The notes under the pieces: generated by a model
The model's input: the letters and a program-made list of their open reading frames with translations, nothing else
Databases searched by the model: none
Told to the model about the DNA's origin: nothing
Virus record (IMG/VR): IMGVR_UViG_3300047667_000625
Location: 1-24,833 of that record
Direction: 5' to 3' (one strand)
Length of the DNA stretch: 24,833 nt
Source of the DNA: a virus
Made by a program: the position numbers and the translations under genes
Shown here: positions 6,114 through 13,666 of the stretch, one piece after another
Layout of the letters: each line of letters starts with the position of its first letter
How positions within the stretch are numbered: position 1 is the first letter of the stretch

Positions 6114-6415
6114 TAGTCAACCTCAGGGAAAAGCATTTTGACATGCGCCTGGGCCCGCTCAATTTGGCGGAATGTCCACAGTTGTTTTGCATAATTTGTA
6201 GCAATGTCTATATTGACGCCGCGCAAGCTCACGCTTTCCTTTGCGATTTGGAATAGTTGCCGTTTGTTGAGGTTTTGAAAGGTGTTCATTGCGTCTGTAT
6301 CTGATACAAAGCAGGGATTGGCCAGTGCGAATGTGGTAATTTCGTTTACACCCATTGGCACAACTACTTTTGCCAAGATACGACGCTTGTCGTCTTCACA
6401 AATTTTAGATCGCAT
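6113..6415 (-). CDS. Unknown small protein
   Basis: A 100-residue, probably soluble helical protein; family not recognised. The start is well supported by AAGGA six bases before the ATG. It begins with a charged segment (MRSKICEDDKRRILAK) and has an NLNKRQLFQIAKESVSLRG stretch near 48-66. It is the first gene after a TTGACA promoter in the 77-base gap following the fibre gene, so it may open the unit that runs through the cREC gene. Confidence 0.75.
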   Translation of the reverse strand: MRSKICEDDKRRILAKVVVPMGVNEITTFALANPCFVSDTDAMNTFQNLNKRQLFQIAKESVSLRGVNIDIATNYAKQLWTFRQIERAQAHVKMLFPEVD

Positions 6416-6453
6416 ATTTTCATTCCTTGTTGAGGTACATATGTTATTATTGG

Positions 6454-6482
6454 AACATACAGCAATGTGCCTTACTTGTCAA
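6454..6482 (-). promoter_or_regulatory. Sigma-70-type promoter downstream of the fibre gene
   Basis: Minus-strand TTGACA (6482-6477), a perfect -35 box, is followed after exactly 17 bases by TATGTT (6459-6454), four of six to the -10 consensus. It lies in a 77-base gap and points to the small-gene unit starting at 6415, with a leader of about 30 bases. Confidence 0.58.
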
Positions 6483-6492
6483 CAACAAAATG

Positions 6493-8820
6493 TTATGGTG
6501 ATGAAATATAGTTAATGTTTACTGCCCAATTAACAGTGTGTCCGGCATCACCCTGCACTCTGACACGAAACTGGTTGGATACAATATCAAGCAATAAATC
6601 GTAGTTGCTGGTTGCCGCTGTACTATTGAAAGTAGTTTTGTTACCAGATGTTCCTACAATACTAACAGTTCCTGAGTTATTGTCAACCAGACCTTCAATT
6701 TTAATGGCTGTTGCATCATCTGCATCAGTACGATTGGCAACCGCAGTAATGGTAACAAACCAAAGTGAATTTGACGCAGGGGTCATGCGAGCGCCATCAA
6801 ATAATACTTCTGTTGCACTTCCGTCATTAGTACTAACTGTGCCTGCCTCTCCTTGGCTGGCTGAAATCTCAATGTTATCCGTGTTTTCAACTATTACTAT
6901 ACCAGTTCCTGCTGATATGCTACGAAATTCCAAGTTATTAGCATTTCGTTGTTTGAATACATTGCTACCTGTACCTAGATTGCCAGCGGTAATCGCATCG
7001 CCAATTGTAAGAACATTGCCAGAAGATGTGATAGTAATAGCACCACTTACATTTATAGACTTAAACTCCAATGTACCAGCATTATTGCCATTAAAAATAT
7101 CATAGCTGCCGCCCCCAACGTTTGAGGCCCCTGTTAGACCAGCAGCAAATTGTGTCCATGCTGCTCCCTTGTATCCTTCAAATGCATTTGTTGTGGTGTT
7201 GTATCGCATAGCACCAGGTGTAGCACTAACCCTATCCCCTGTTGGGCCGCTTGGCAATTTAATACTGTCTGTTCCTGGTAGTGTTAGATTGTCGGCAAGA
7301 CTAATTATTGGATTTGCTGCAACTCCGTTGCCGTTTGTTACTGTAAGTTGTGATAACGTGCCAGTAATAGATCGGTAAACTGGGTTGTCTGATGCACGTA
7401 CAAGAATGCCACTTGTGACATTTGCATTTACTTGTGTTAAAAATTCACCCAAACCAGTTGCGGTGCCACCGCTGCCAACAATCTCCCAGTCAGCCAATGT
7501 TCCAGTTACGCCGCCGTTGCTGAGATACGTGGTATTATTATCTGTTCTGTATACCATCTGCCCCTTGTCAACCACAAGAGCCAATAATTCTGCTTGACTA
7601 CCAGCAAACACTGTTGCACCGTTTAGATTGTATGTGTTTGTAACTACAGTGGTGTTGGTGCCACCACCAGCAGCGGCATTAATTGTTCCAGCTTCAGTTA
7701 CTGGGTTTGTGGGTAGCCCGCCTGCATCAAAACCTGGTTGGGAGATTGCAGTAGGGGTAGTCCCCACACTGGTCTCTGCTGCAGATTGTGTTGTTACGGT
7801 TGTATACCCAATAACTTCACCGCAATAATTAAACACCGGCTCTTGGTTGGAAATTTCTGGAGTTGGATTTGGTGTGCGGCGTAATACTCGTAATAAATCA
7901 TCATCGCAAAATAATTCAAAGATGTTGTTATACACATTGCCGTCACTGTCAGTAACTTGGTAGCTACCCAACTGTTGATATGCTGCCCATAATCCTGCGC
8001 CATTTCGAGTTGCGCCCTGTATGCCTTCATCCTGTGAATTGAACAATACACCCATACCTGTATTGGTGGGGCGTGGGAACTCTGCCAAGTCACTACCACC
8101 TTGTGCATATACACCTGAAGTTGCATTTTCTTTTGCAATTATACTGTCAATCTGTTTTTTAATTGAATTTACATCAGCGATGATACTATCAATAAAGGCA
8201 TCTGTTAGGTTGTTAGCAATTAAATCATCATAATTATTTGCAATCTTGGCCAAAACTCCGCCTGTAAATATCCCTGTATTAAAGCTTCCTGGTATCAAAC
8301 ATCCACCAATTTGATCAGGCAACATTGTACCAATTTGATCAATAATATCGCGGCCAGCGCCAAGGAAGCTATCCATTGCATTTTCAAGTACACTGGGAAT
8401 TTGTATTGGATCAATTGGTGTTGAGCAAAAATTAATCATACTAGCAATCTGTGATACTTCTGCCAGTACATTGTTAATACGGGCCAGCACTTCATCAAAT
8501 TTAAGATGATCTAAAAACGCGTCAACAGCCGTGTCTAATGCGGTTAATGCAGCCATTAATTCTTCAGATATAACACCAATAGTACTGCTCAAGAGCTCTT
8601 TAATATTTAGACTGATACAAATTTGAATATTTGGAAGTTTTAGACCGCGGCCAGCTAATAATGAACATATGATTTCTTTAAGGTTGACATCTAGCTCAGC
8701 ACTAATAGTCAGGCGGCCGATATCAGCTACACTGCCGGATAATTGCGCGCTAACAGAATTAGTTGCACTTAGATAGTCGGTTGCGTTTTGCAACCCGTTT
8801 GGAAAGTCTGTAAATGGCAT
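6493..8820 (-). CDS. Tail-fibre or baseplate-associated virion protein
   Basis: A 775-residue structural protein. The first 250 residues look helical and may attach to the virion. A middle part is rich in Thr, Asn, Gly and Ser. PSGPTGDRVSATPGAMRYN and FEGYKGAAWTQFA (about 525-560) are typical of phage fibre knobs and shafts. Two successive repeats of about 45 residues follow (about 565-610 and 612-655), sharing NxGxGxxxF...NNxxLEFxSIxxxxxI. The C-terminal 120 residues (SLWFVTITAVANRTD through VNWAVNINY) resemble beta-rich fibre tips that bind receptors. AGGA lies seven bases before the ATG. The PAAR gene lies directly upstream, which supports a place in the tail. The exact role is inference. 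Confidence 0.88.
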   Translation of the reverse strand: MPFTDFPNGLQNATDYLSATNSVSAQLSGSVADIGRLTISAELDVNLKEIICSLLAGRGLKLPNIQICISLNIKELLSSTIGVISEELMAALTALDTAVDAFLDHLKFDEVLARINNVLAEVSQIASMINFCSTPIDPIQIPSVLENAMDSFLGAGRDIIDQIGTMLPDQIGGCLIPGSFNTGIFTGGVLAKIANNYDDLIANNLTDAFIDSIIADVNSIKKQIDSIIAKENATSGVYAQGGSDLAEFPRPTNTGMGVLFNSQDEGIQGATRNGAGLWAAYQQLGSYQVTDSDGNVYNNIFELFCDDDLLRVLRRTPNPTPEISNQEPVFNYCGEVIGYTTVTTQSAAETSVGTTPTAISQPGFDAGGLPTNPVTEAGTINAAAGGGTNTTVVTNTYNLNGATVFAGSQAELLALVVDKGQMVYRTDNNTTYLSNGGVTGTLADWEIVGSGGTATGLGEFLTQVNANVTSGILVRASDNPVYRSITGTLSQLTVTNGNGVAANPIISLADNLTLPGTDSIKLPSGPTGDRVSATPGAMRYNTTTNAFEGYKGAAWTQFAAGLTGASNVGGGSYDIFNGNNAGTLEFKSINVSGAITITSSGNVLTIGDAITAGNLGTGSNVFKQRNANNLEFRSISAGTGIVIVENTDNIEISASQGEAGTVSTNDGSATEVLFDGARMTPASNSLWFVTITAVANRTDADDATAIKIEGLVDNNSGTVSIVGTSGNKTTFNSTAATSNYDLLLDIVSNQFRVRVQGDAGHTVNWAVNINYISSP

Positions 8821-8833
8821 TAGTTGTTCCTAG

Positions 8834-9139
8834 TTAAGATCCACCACATGCAAACACATTTGGTGATGCGCCGACACTTTGGGGGTTGCAATGTGGTGGG
8901 CCAATAGGTACACACAATGAATCAGGGCTGGCAGAGCTACCTTTGAGCACTACCTTTTTATTATTGATGAATACTGTACCGTCGTTAACAGTGGCGCCCA
9001 AGGCGCCGCCGCCATGTGTATTAGCATCCCCTTGCACACTAGCCAGTAGACTGTTTACATACACATTGCTTTGACCAGATACGATTGTTGATGCGCCGCA
9101 ATTACGGGCGTCTGTGTTACGATGTACTGCAATACTCAT
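8834..9139 (-). CDS. PAAR-like tail spike tip protein
   Basis: PAAR proteins cap the tip of contractile tail spikes and hold a metal ion; T4 gp5.4 is the model. This 101-residue protein opens with AVHRNTDARNCGASTIV, then NVYVNSLLASVQGD, NTHGGGALG, a strand pair around GTVFINNKKVVLKG, and IGPPHCNPQ plus SPNVFACGGS. The Cys and His residues (C14, H42, H83, C84, C98) are candidates for metal binding. Length is typical. AAGGAG lies five bases before the ATG, and a late-promoter-like CATAAATA lies about 18 bases upstream of the ATG, consistent with a virion gene. Confidence 0.92.
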   Translation of the reverse strand: MSIAVHRNTDARNCGASTIVSGQSNVYVNSLLASVQGDANTHGGGALGATVNDGTVFINNKKVVLKGSSASPDSLCVPIGPPHCNPQSVGASPNVFACGGS

Positions 9140-9156
9140 AATAACTCCTTACGAAG

Positions 9157-9163
9157 TATTTAT
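9157..9163 (-). promoter_or_regulatory. Late-promoter-like CATAAATA upstream of the PAAR gene
   Basis: Minus-strand ATAAATA (9163-9157), preceded by C and followed by CTT, lies 17 bases before the PAAR ATG and overlaps the stop of the upstream gene. T4 late consensus is TATAAATA. No inverted repeat is visible here. Confidence 0.6.
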
Positions 9164-9489
9164 GGAACAATCAATTTAGGTTTTCCGCTGGCAGCAAAAT
9201 CAAGCCCACTTACTTGTTTTATGTAGGCATTTTTAAAATCGTTGCTAGTAAGGATAGTCGTAATAATTGCATTTTTAGTAAATGCCAATTCACCAATTGA
9301 TTCATGTAGATAATTACTTGACATCAGGTATGGTGCCAGAGCCATACCACCCTCAGTTGGGACTGGCGCCATTGGCTTACGTAAAATGATAGCGTTTGCG
9401 TCATCTGATACGTAATATCCAATAATTTCTTCGCCTGAAAAAAGTTTTAGTGTAATTACATCGTTTTTTGTGTGTTTACTTTGTAGCAT
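9160..9489 (-). CDS. Unknown small protein
   Basis: A 109-residue protein, family not named here. It starts TKNDVITLKLFSGEEIIGYYVSDD, then AIILRKPMAPVP and MALAPYLMSS; the alternating short strands could form a small beta-barrel such as an Sm-like fold, but that is only an impression. The second half is FTKNAIITTILTSNDFKNAYIKQVSG. AGGAG lies five bases before the ATG. It follows the glutaredoxin gene without a gap and precedes the PAAR gene. Confidence 0.8.
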   Translation of the reverse strand: MLQSKHTKNDVITLKLFSGEEIIGYYVSDDANAIILRKPMAPVPTEGGMALAPYLMSSNYLHESIGELAFTKNAIITTILTSNDFKNAYIKQVSGLDFAASGKPKLIVP

Positions 9490-9747
9490 TTATACTCCTG
9501 GGTTTCCTGACCACATGTTGTGATCCTCATAATATCGTTGTAGCTGATCAAATCCGCCAACATATTCACCATGTAGGAAAATTTGCGGCACTGTTGTTGC
9601 ATTTGGGACCACTTCTAATAATTGATCTTTGGTCCAGTTGTCACTTAGATTACGTTCTTCATATATGATACCAGAGCGTCCTAGCAACTCTTTCGCCATA
9701 TCACAGTACGGGCAATTATTTTTACTCCATACAATTGTTTCTTTCAT
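9490..9747 (-). CDS. grx: Glutaredoxin
   Basis: A dithiol glutaredoxin of 85 residues that reduces protein disulfides, likely including those of the ribonucleotide reductase encoded nearby. It has the CPYC active site (12-15), TTVPQIF with the cis-proline that shapes the glutathione site (about 52-58) and YVGGFDQL (about 63-70). The ATG at 9747 has AGGAG seven bases upstream. A longer frame to 9783 would add an unrelated basic N-terminus and overlap the previous gene. T4-like phages usually pair such a protein with their reductase. Confidence 0.93.
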   Translation of the reverse strand: MKETIVWSKNNCPYCDMAKELLGRSGIIYEERNLSDNWTKDQLLEVVPNATTVPQIFLHGEYVGGFDQLQRYYEDHNMWSGNPGV

Positions 9748-9757
9748 GTTTCTTCTC

Positions 9758-10189
9758 CTATAGTTCGTAAATGAAGACTTCATAGTCCTCTAATATTCCG
9801 TCAACTAGTATCATTACATCATCCCAGCGTAGCCCACCTAACCCACACCCAATTTTAGGCATGGCAATTGAGTGTAACTCGTGTTCTTGCATATAATAGT
9901 CAATTTCTACCAAACAATTGGCAATTGCATTTAGATCAGCATATTGCCTACCATCATACCCTTTGTCTTGTTGTGTATGTGCATTAACCCAAATTTGGCC
10001 TGCATAGTCAACAAATTGGCAAGTACCAAGAATATGCTCCTGTAAGCTAAGATATTGGTTGCGTACATATGGATGATCACGTTTGATCGCCCCTGCCACC
10101 CCGCTTCCAAAATGTCCTGTGCAGTTTACACCATGTGCAATAACTTGCTCTGTTGCTTTGGTTACATCACCTGTCTTGTAGTGTATCAA
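9758..10189 (-). CDS. Macro-domain protein (ADP-ribose binding or processing)
   Basis: Macro domains bind ADP-ribose and related nucleotides; some remove phosphate or acetyl groups or reverse ADP-ribosylation. The 143-residue product has YKTGDVT (4-10), VIAHGVNCTGHFGSGVAGAI (16-35; N22 and the Gly-rich loop), LGTCQFV, VNAHTQQ, and MPKIGCGLGGL (110-120), the second phosphate-binding loop. This resembles Poa1-like members. The frame has no ATG near its start. TTG 10204 lacks a ribosome site, while TTG 10189 has GGGGGAG six bases upstream, so I chose the latter. It overlaps the previous gene by 23 bases. A role in countering ADP-ribosylation defence or recycling nucleotides is inference. Confidence 0.9.
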   Translation of the reverse strand: MIHYKTGDVTKATEQVIAHGVNCTGHFGSGVAGAIKRDHPYVRNQYLSLQEHILGTCQFVDYAGQIWVNAHTQQDKGYDGRQYADLNAIANCLVEIDYYMQEHELHSIAMPKIGCGLGGLRWDDVMILVDGILEDYEVFIYEL

Positions 10190-10517
10190 TATAGTCTCCC
10201 CCAAAAGTCAGTTTGAACAAAGTTGCGTCTTCTATGCTAGCAAATCTATATGCAGTAAAATTACGAATATTGATATCCTCGTCTATATCACTATCATGTA
10301 TTATGTTAATGTTGTACTCTGCGCCCCATGTGTTAATATCAGCCACCAACTGTGAATTGGCTGCGGCGTCTTTGTTGGGGTACCACGGCGGCGGTTGCAA
10401 TATAGGACGCATTTCTATTTTGACTACGTAACGCGTTGAGTTTCTGTTATGCTCAACTGTTGCTGCTAACATATCGCGTAGTGTGGCAATTGCTGCCGTA
10501 TCTTCTTTTGTAATCAC
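10167..10517 (-). CDS. Unknown small protein, probable paralogue of the next gene upstream
   Basis: A 116-residue protein with a GTG start that overlaps the preceding stop as GTGA; AAGGA is nine bases upstream. Family not recognised. Its C-terminus, FASIEDATLFKLTFGGDY (about 91-108), closely resembles FESEEDATFAKMGIGGDY in the adjacent protein, which suggests that the two arose by duplication or share a small fold. It has a Pro-rich segment RPILQPPPWYPN near 37-48. The two genes sit between ribonucleotide reductase and the macro-domain gene. Confidence 0.78.
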   Translation of the reverse strand: MITKEDTAAIATLRDMLAATVEHNRNSTRYVVKIEMRPILQPPPWYPNKDAAANSQLVADINTWGAEYNINIIHDSDIDEDINIRNFTAYRFASIEDATLFKLTFGGDYIDTLQDR

Positions 10518-10795
10518 TTATCAAATTCCTTGAATTGGTAATCTCCGCCAATACCCATTTTTGCAAATGTAGCATCTTCTTCTGATTCAAAAAAGACAAC
10601 ATGAGTATTAGCGAATGGATGTGCTACCAAGTGGCAGTAATTAAACTGTGTCTCACAAGTCTGCCTTATATTATCCAGGTCAGATTTTGATAACTTGCCC
10701 AAAAGTACAAGCCGATCAGGATATGTTGTTGAGTGTGCAGCATAAATTTCCAACGCACCCGGTTCATAATTGGATTTAAACATTATATCTTTCAT
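10514..10795 (-). CDS. Unknown small protein, probable paralogue of the following gene
   Basis: A 93-residue protein from ATG 10795. The start is uncertain: TTG 10840 (six bases after the ribonucleotide reductase stop, possible coupling), ATG 10795 and ATG 10783 are all open, and none has a strong ribosome site. Its C-terminal FESEEDATFAKMGIGGDY matches the neighbouring protein's FASIEDATLFKLTFGGDY. A DRLVLLGKLSKSDLDNI segment lies in the middle. Function is unknown. Confidence 0.72.
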   Translation of the reverse strand: MKDIMFKSNYEPGALEIYAAHSTTYPDRLVLLGKLSKSDLDNIRQTCETQFNYCHLVAHPFANTHVVFFESEEDATFAKMGIGGDYQFKEFDK

Positions 10796-10846
10796 AATTG
10801 GTGGTGGGCCCAAAAGCTGTGATGCTAGATGGACCCACAAATATAG

Positions 10847-13057
10847 TTAGATCTCGCAGGCACCGCCTGCGCAGGCAATTGCACCCATGGTATCTATATC
10901 AGTGAACTTCTTCTTTGACAATCCAGTTGTGAAGTCAATTGGTTTCATATTCTGTTGAATCTTGGCCCACTTGTGAAGTAGATACACATCTTTCAGACAA
11001 TATTCTGCCATCTTTTCGTCGCCATCAAAATAGTTTTCAGCAAAGTTCTTGAATCGACGTATCCATTCTGCGCCCAGGTCCTTCTGCTCACCAGGGCGTT
11101 GACTATCACCACTCTGTGCCATATAGGTTGCTACCCATAGATCACCAAAGCCTTTGAAGCTTTCAACAATTAATCCACTGGCAAACATTGATGCGCGGCC
11201 ATATTTTTCAACAAGCTGTACTTCTGTAAGTACTTCTGTAAATGGTGCTTGATTAAAATCTTTATCGCCTGTTGCTGCCAAGAAACTGATACCTGCAAAG
11301 CTGTCACGGTTATTGAACAGATATTCTTCAATATCATCCCATTGATCTGCTGCGACCTGTACTGTGTTGGACACATTATGTCGTACCGTTGGGTCAACAC
11401 ATAGTGATTCATCAGTGCCATACTCGACCCAACTTTGCTGCACAAGACGTACTTTTTCCAGAAGCTTGATACCGTACAGATCGCGTTTAAAGAGTGATTC
11501 ACGAGGAGCGATAACAGGAAAACTAATTTGGTAGTCAGTGCCATTAGTTGACCATACACTTTCTTCTACCATATAAGGATTAGTAGCTGCAAACATTTGT
11601 GCAACTTCTGTTTCTTTATTCATCTGAACATGACGGATATAACGTGGGCTATGGTCGCCATGGATACCTGAACTTGTGCCTAATAGAACGCTTGCGTTGC
11701 CACTTGGCTTTACACATGTGGTGCGGGCTGCTGGGTTAATGCCCAGCAAAGCGGCCATTTGGCGGTTAACTTTTTTAACAAGCTCAGCACCTTCTTTTAG
11801 TATTTCTTCGTCAAATAGTACATCAGGCGCGTTCATCCAACCAGTAACAGACACACCAATCAATGCTTCACGAGCAAAAATCTTCTTGCTTGTTTCATTT
11901 AGGAATTTGAAGTCTGTATAACCAGCCTGCAATGTTCCTAGAATAGCGCCAACGCGACATGCCTTGAGGAATTCTTCTTTGGTAGTACACTTGCTGCCGT
12001 TTATTTCAGATAGGTTGCATCCCTGCCATCCGCTAGTCTTTTTATCGCCTTCTATGAGCACAGGATATTTACCAATTTCAACACATGGGTTGTATGTGTG
12101 TTCTGTCGATTCTGTAAACACAAATCCAGGCTCACCAAATTCCTGAATTGACTTCATAATTTCTGCAAACTGCTCACGGCTGGCTTCTTTGCGCACAATT
12201 ACTGCACTATTATTTGAGCGGCCGCGCTGTGGATTATCCACATACCAGCTGCCTGTTTTTGCTTTAATCATTTCATCATCTGTTGGTGTAAACAGACAAA
12301 TAGTGGCTGAGCGTCTGACACCACCAGCTAATACAGCATCAGCGGCATGCATACAAATATCATATACCTCGATTGGCTTCAAAGCGTTTCGACCTGCTAG
12401 TACTGCGCCTTGCACCAGGTGTTCAATCTTATCAAGTGACTTGCGTAGTGGTTCTGGTCCTGGTGCTTTAAATCCGCCTGAGATCATTGCTCCCTTTGGG
12501 CGTACTTTGTTGAGGTCAAAATAGACACGCCGTCCCTCATACTCTGGATATCTGCCGCCTACAAAGAAACTAGACATAAGAACGTCTAGTGCAGTGGCCC
12601 AGCCCTCAATACTATCGTCGACTTCATGGATTTTAGCCTGACCTTTACGTTGTGCAATTAAAGGAAGCTTTGCGACATGGTGTGTTTGTACTGAGAACCC
12701 TGCGCCGGCTCCACATAATAACACGTAAAATAGTTCTCCAAAGAAGGCAGGTCTATCTGCATATGACGACGTACAATTGTACATGCGCATTTGGTGTTTA
12801 AGAATTTGGTCACCACCAAATTGCAATGCGCGCTGCGCACCAAGAACATATTTGAGTTTATATAATGCTTCTGCTTCATCAATAAGGATAGACAATTCGT
12901 CTGTCATCTTATCAGTGTAGAATCCTCTGTGCATGTTCATTACACGGGCAACGCTTTCTTCCCATGTTTCATATCTGTCGTTCTCCTCGCTCCAACGACT
13001 GTATCCTTCGTAAAATTTTGCTTCCCCCATGAGGGCGCGGGTATCGATATCTTTCAT
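10847..13057 (-). CDS. nrdJ: Adenosylcobalamin-dependent ribonucleotide reductase, monomeric class II
   Basis: Converts ribonucleotides to deoxyribonucleotides, using coenzyme B12 to create the active-site radical. At 736 residues it is close to the Lactobacillus leichmannii monomeric enzyme. Visible key residues: C95 in MYNCTSS and C347 in GCNLSEIN (the redox pair), NPCVEI at 323-328 (C325 as the radical cysteine, E327 as the base), the PSGNASVLLGTSSGIH loop, and a C-terminal CAGGAC pair (C729, C734) that shuttles electrons. The spacing between C325 and C347 is wider than in the Lactobacillus protein. GGAG lies six bases before the ATG. No intein or gap is seen. It needs no oxygen and no separate radical subunit, but relies on cobalamin available in the host. 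Confidence 0.96.
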   Translation of the reverse strand: MKDIDTRALMGEAKFYEGYSRWSEENDRYETWEESVARVMNMHRGFYTDKMTDELSILIDEAEALYKLKYVLGAQRALQFGGDQILKHQMRMYNCTSSYADRPAFFGELFYVLLCGAGAGFSVQTHHVAKLPLIAQRKGQAKIHEVDDSIEGWATALDVLMSSFFVGGRYPEYEGRRVYFDLNKVRPKGAMISGGFKAPGPEPLRKSLDKIEHLVQGAVLAGRNALKPIEVYDICMHAADAVLAGGVRRSATICLFTPTDDEMIKAKTGSWYVDNPQRGRSNNSAVIVRKEASREQFAEIMKSIQEFGEPGFVFTESTEHTYNPCVEIGKYPVLIEGDKKTSGWQGCNLSEINGSKCTTKEEFLKACRVGAILGTLQAGYTDFKFLNETSKKIFAREALIGVSVTGWMNAPDVLFDEEILKEGAELVKKVNRQMAALLGINPAARTTCVKPSGNASVLLGTSSGIHGDHSPRYIRHVQMNKETEVAQMFAATNPYMVEESVWSTNGTDYQISFPVIAPRESLFKRDLYGIKLLEKVRLVQQSWVEYGTDESLCVDPTVRHNVSNTVQVAADQWDDIEEYLFNNRDSFAGISFLAATGDKDFNQAPFTEVLTEVQLVEKYGRASMFASGLIVESFKGFGDLWVATYMAQSGDSQRPGEQKDLGAEWIRRFKNFAENYFDGDEKMAEYCLKDVYLLHKWAKIQQNMKPIDFTTGLSKKKFTDIDTMGAIACAGGACEI

Positions 13058-13069
13058 TTTTCTCTCCGG

Positions 13070-13582
13070 TTAATGATGTCTGTGTCGTAGATACGATCGT
13101 ATATCAAACGATTCACGTATCTCTAAGTATGCAACACTTCGGAGGGGTGTAACTTGGTTATAAAGAATATTCATAGCGTACTTGCTATCGAAAACAGCAA
13201 TCATATATTCATCATTATTCTTATGATCATAAACTCGATCTAAAGTGACTGTTTTATTGCAGTCCATGTAATGCATGTTATACGCCATCGCGAGACCTCT
13301 ACTGTATTTACAGCATTCACCTTCATAAATGATCTCCCATATAGTTGGCCATGATTTAGGACAATATGGATCTATTGCCACGCTTACATTAGGAACTTGC
13401 TCCCACCATTTGCGTATAGATTCCAAAGATGATAACATAATACTATCATCAACATCATTACCATTTACCACAAGGGCATAATGGGACTGAAGCTCAATCC
13501 TAAATTCTCTCCAACTTGCTAGACGTTCATCGGGTGAACGCAACCACAAATTCTGTAACTGATTTATATTCAGCTGTTCCAA
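13070..13582 (-). CDS. Unknown protein, probable TTG start
   Basis: A 170-residue protein that I do not recognise. The frame starts at TTG 13582 without a clear ribosome site, and no ATG lies in the first part, so the true start may be another TTG further in. It is Trp- and Tyr-rich (WLRSPDERLASWREF, SWPTIWEIIYEGECC, YSRGLAMAYNMHYMDC, MIAVFDSKYAMNILYNQV). A soluble alpha/beta protein is likely. The end, SYLRHRHH, is basic. It sits 12 bases before ribonucleotide reductase and is probably co-transcribed with it. Confidence 0.75.
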   Translation of the reverse strand: MEQLNINQLQNLWLRSPDERLASWREFRIELQSHYALVVNGNDVDDSIMLSSLESIRKWWEQVPNVSVAIDPYCPKSWPTIWEIIYEGECCKYSRGLAMAYNMHYMDCNKTVTLDRVYDHKNNDEYMIAVFDSKYAMNILYNQVTPLRSVAYLEIRESFDIRSYLRHRHH

Positions 13583-13626
13583 AGTGTTAACTATTGTTGC
13601 TTTTTACACAACGTATAGTTCGCGTA

Positions 13627-13641
13627 TATGCATAATGCATA
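13627..13641. repeat. Short perfect palindrome in a gene gap
   Basis: TATGCAT and ATGCATA flank a single A in the 84-base gap before the TTG-start gene. It could be a protein-binding site. No ribosome site or clear promoter is otherwise seen in this gap apart from an ATAAATA at its far end. Confidence 0.35.
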
Positions 13642-13666
13642 CATGTTGCGTCTATCCCGCCGTTGT

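Noticed and set aside
6605-7105. Plus-strand frame of 166 codons
   Set aside because: Antisense to the fibre gene and made of Val/Leu/Ser-rich translation of its repeats; no motif seen.
9478-9492. TATAAATG on the minus strand as a late promoter
   Set aside because: It is formed by the spacer between AGGAG and the ATG at 9489, so the ribosome site explains it; a start past it would fall within the gene.
11170-11559. Minus-strand alternative frame of 129 codons
   Set aside because: Lies inside the well-supported ribonucleotide reductase gene in another frame.
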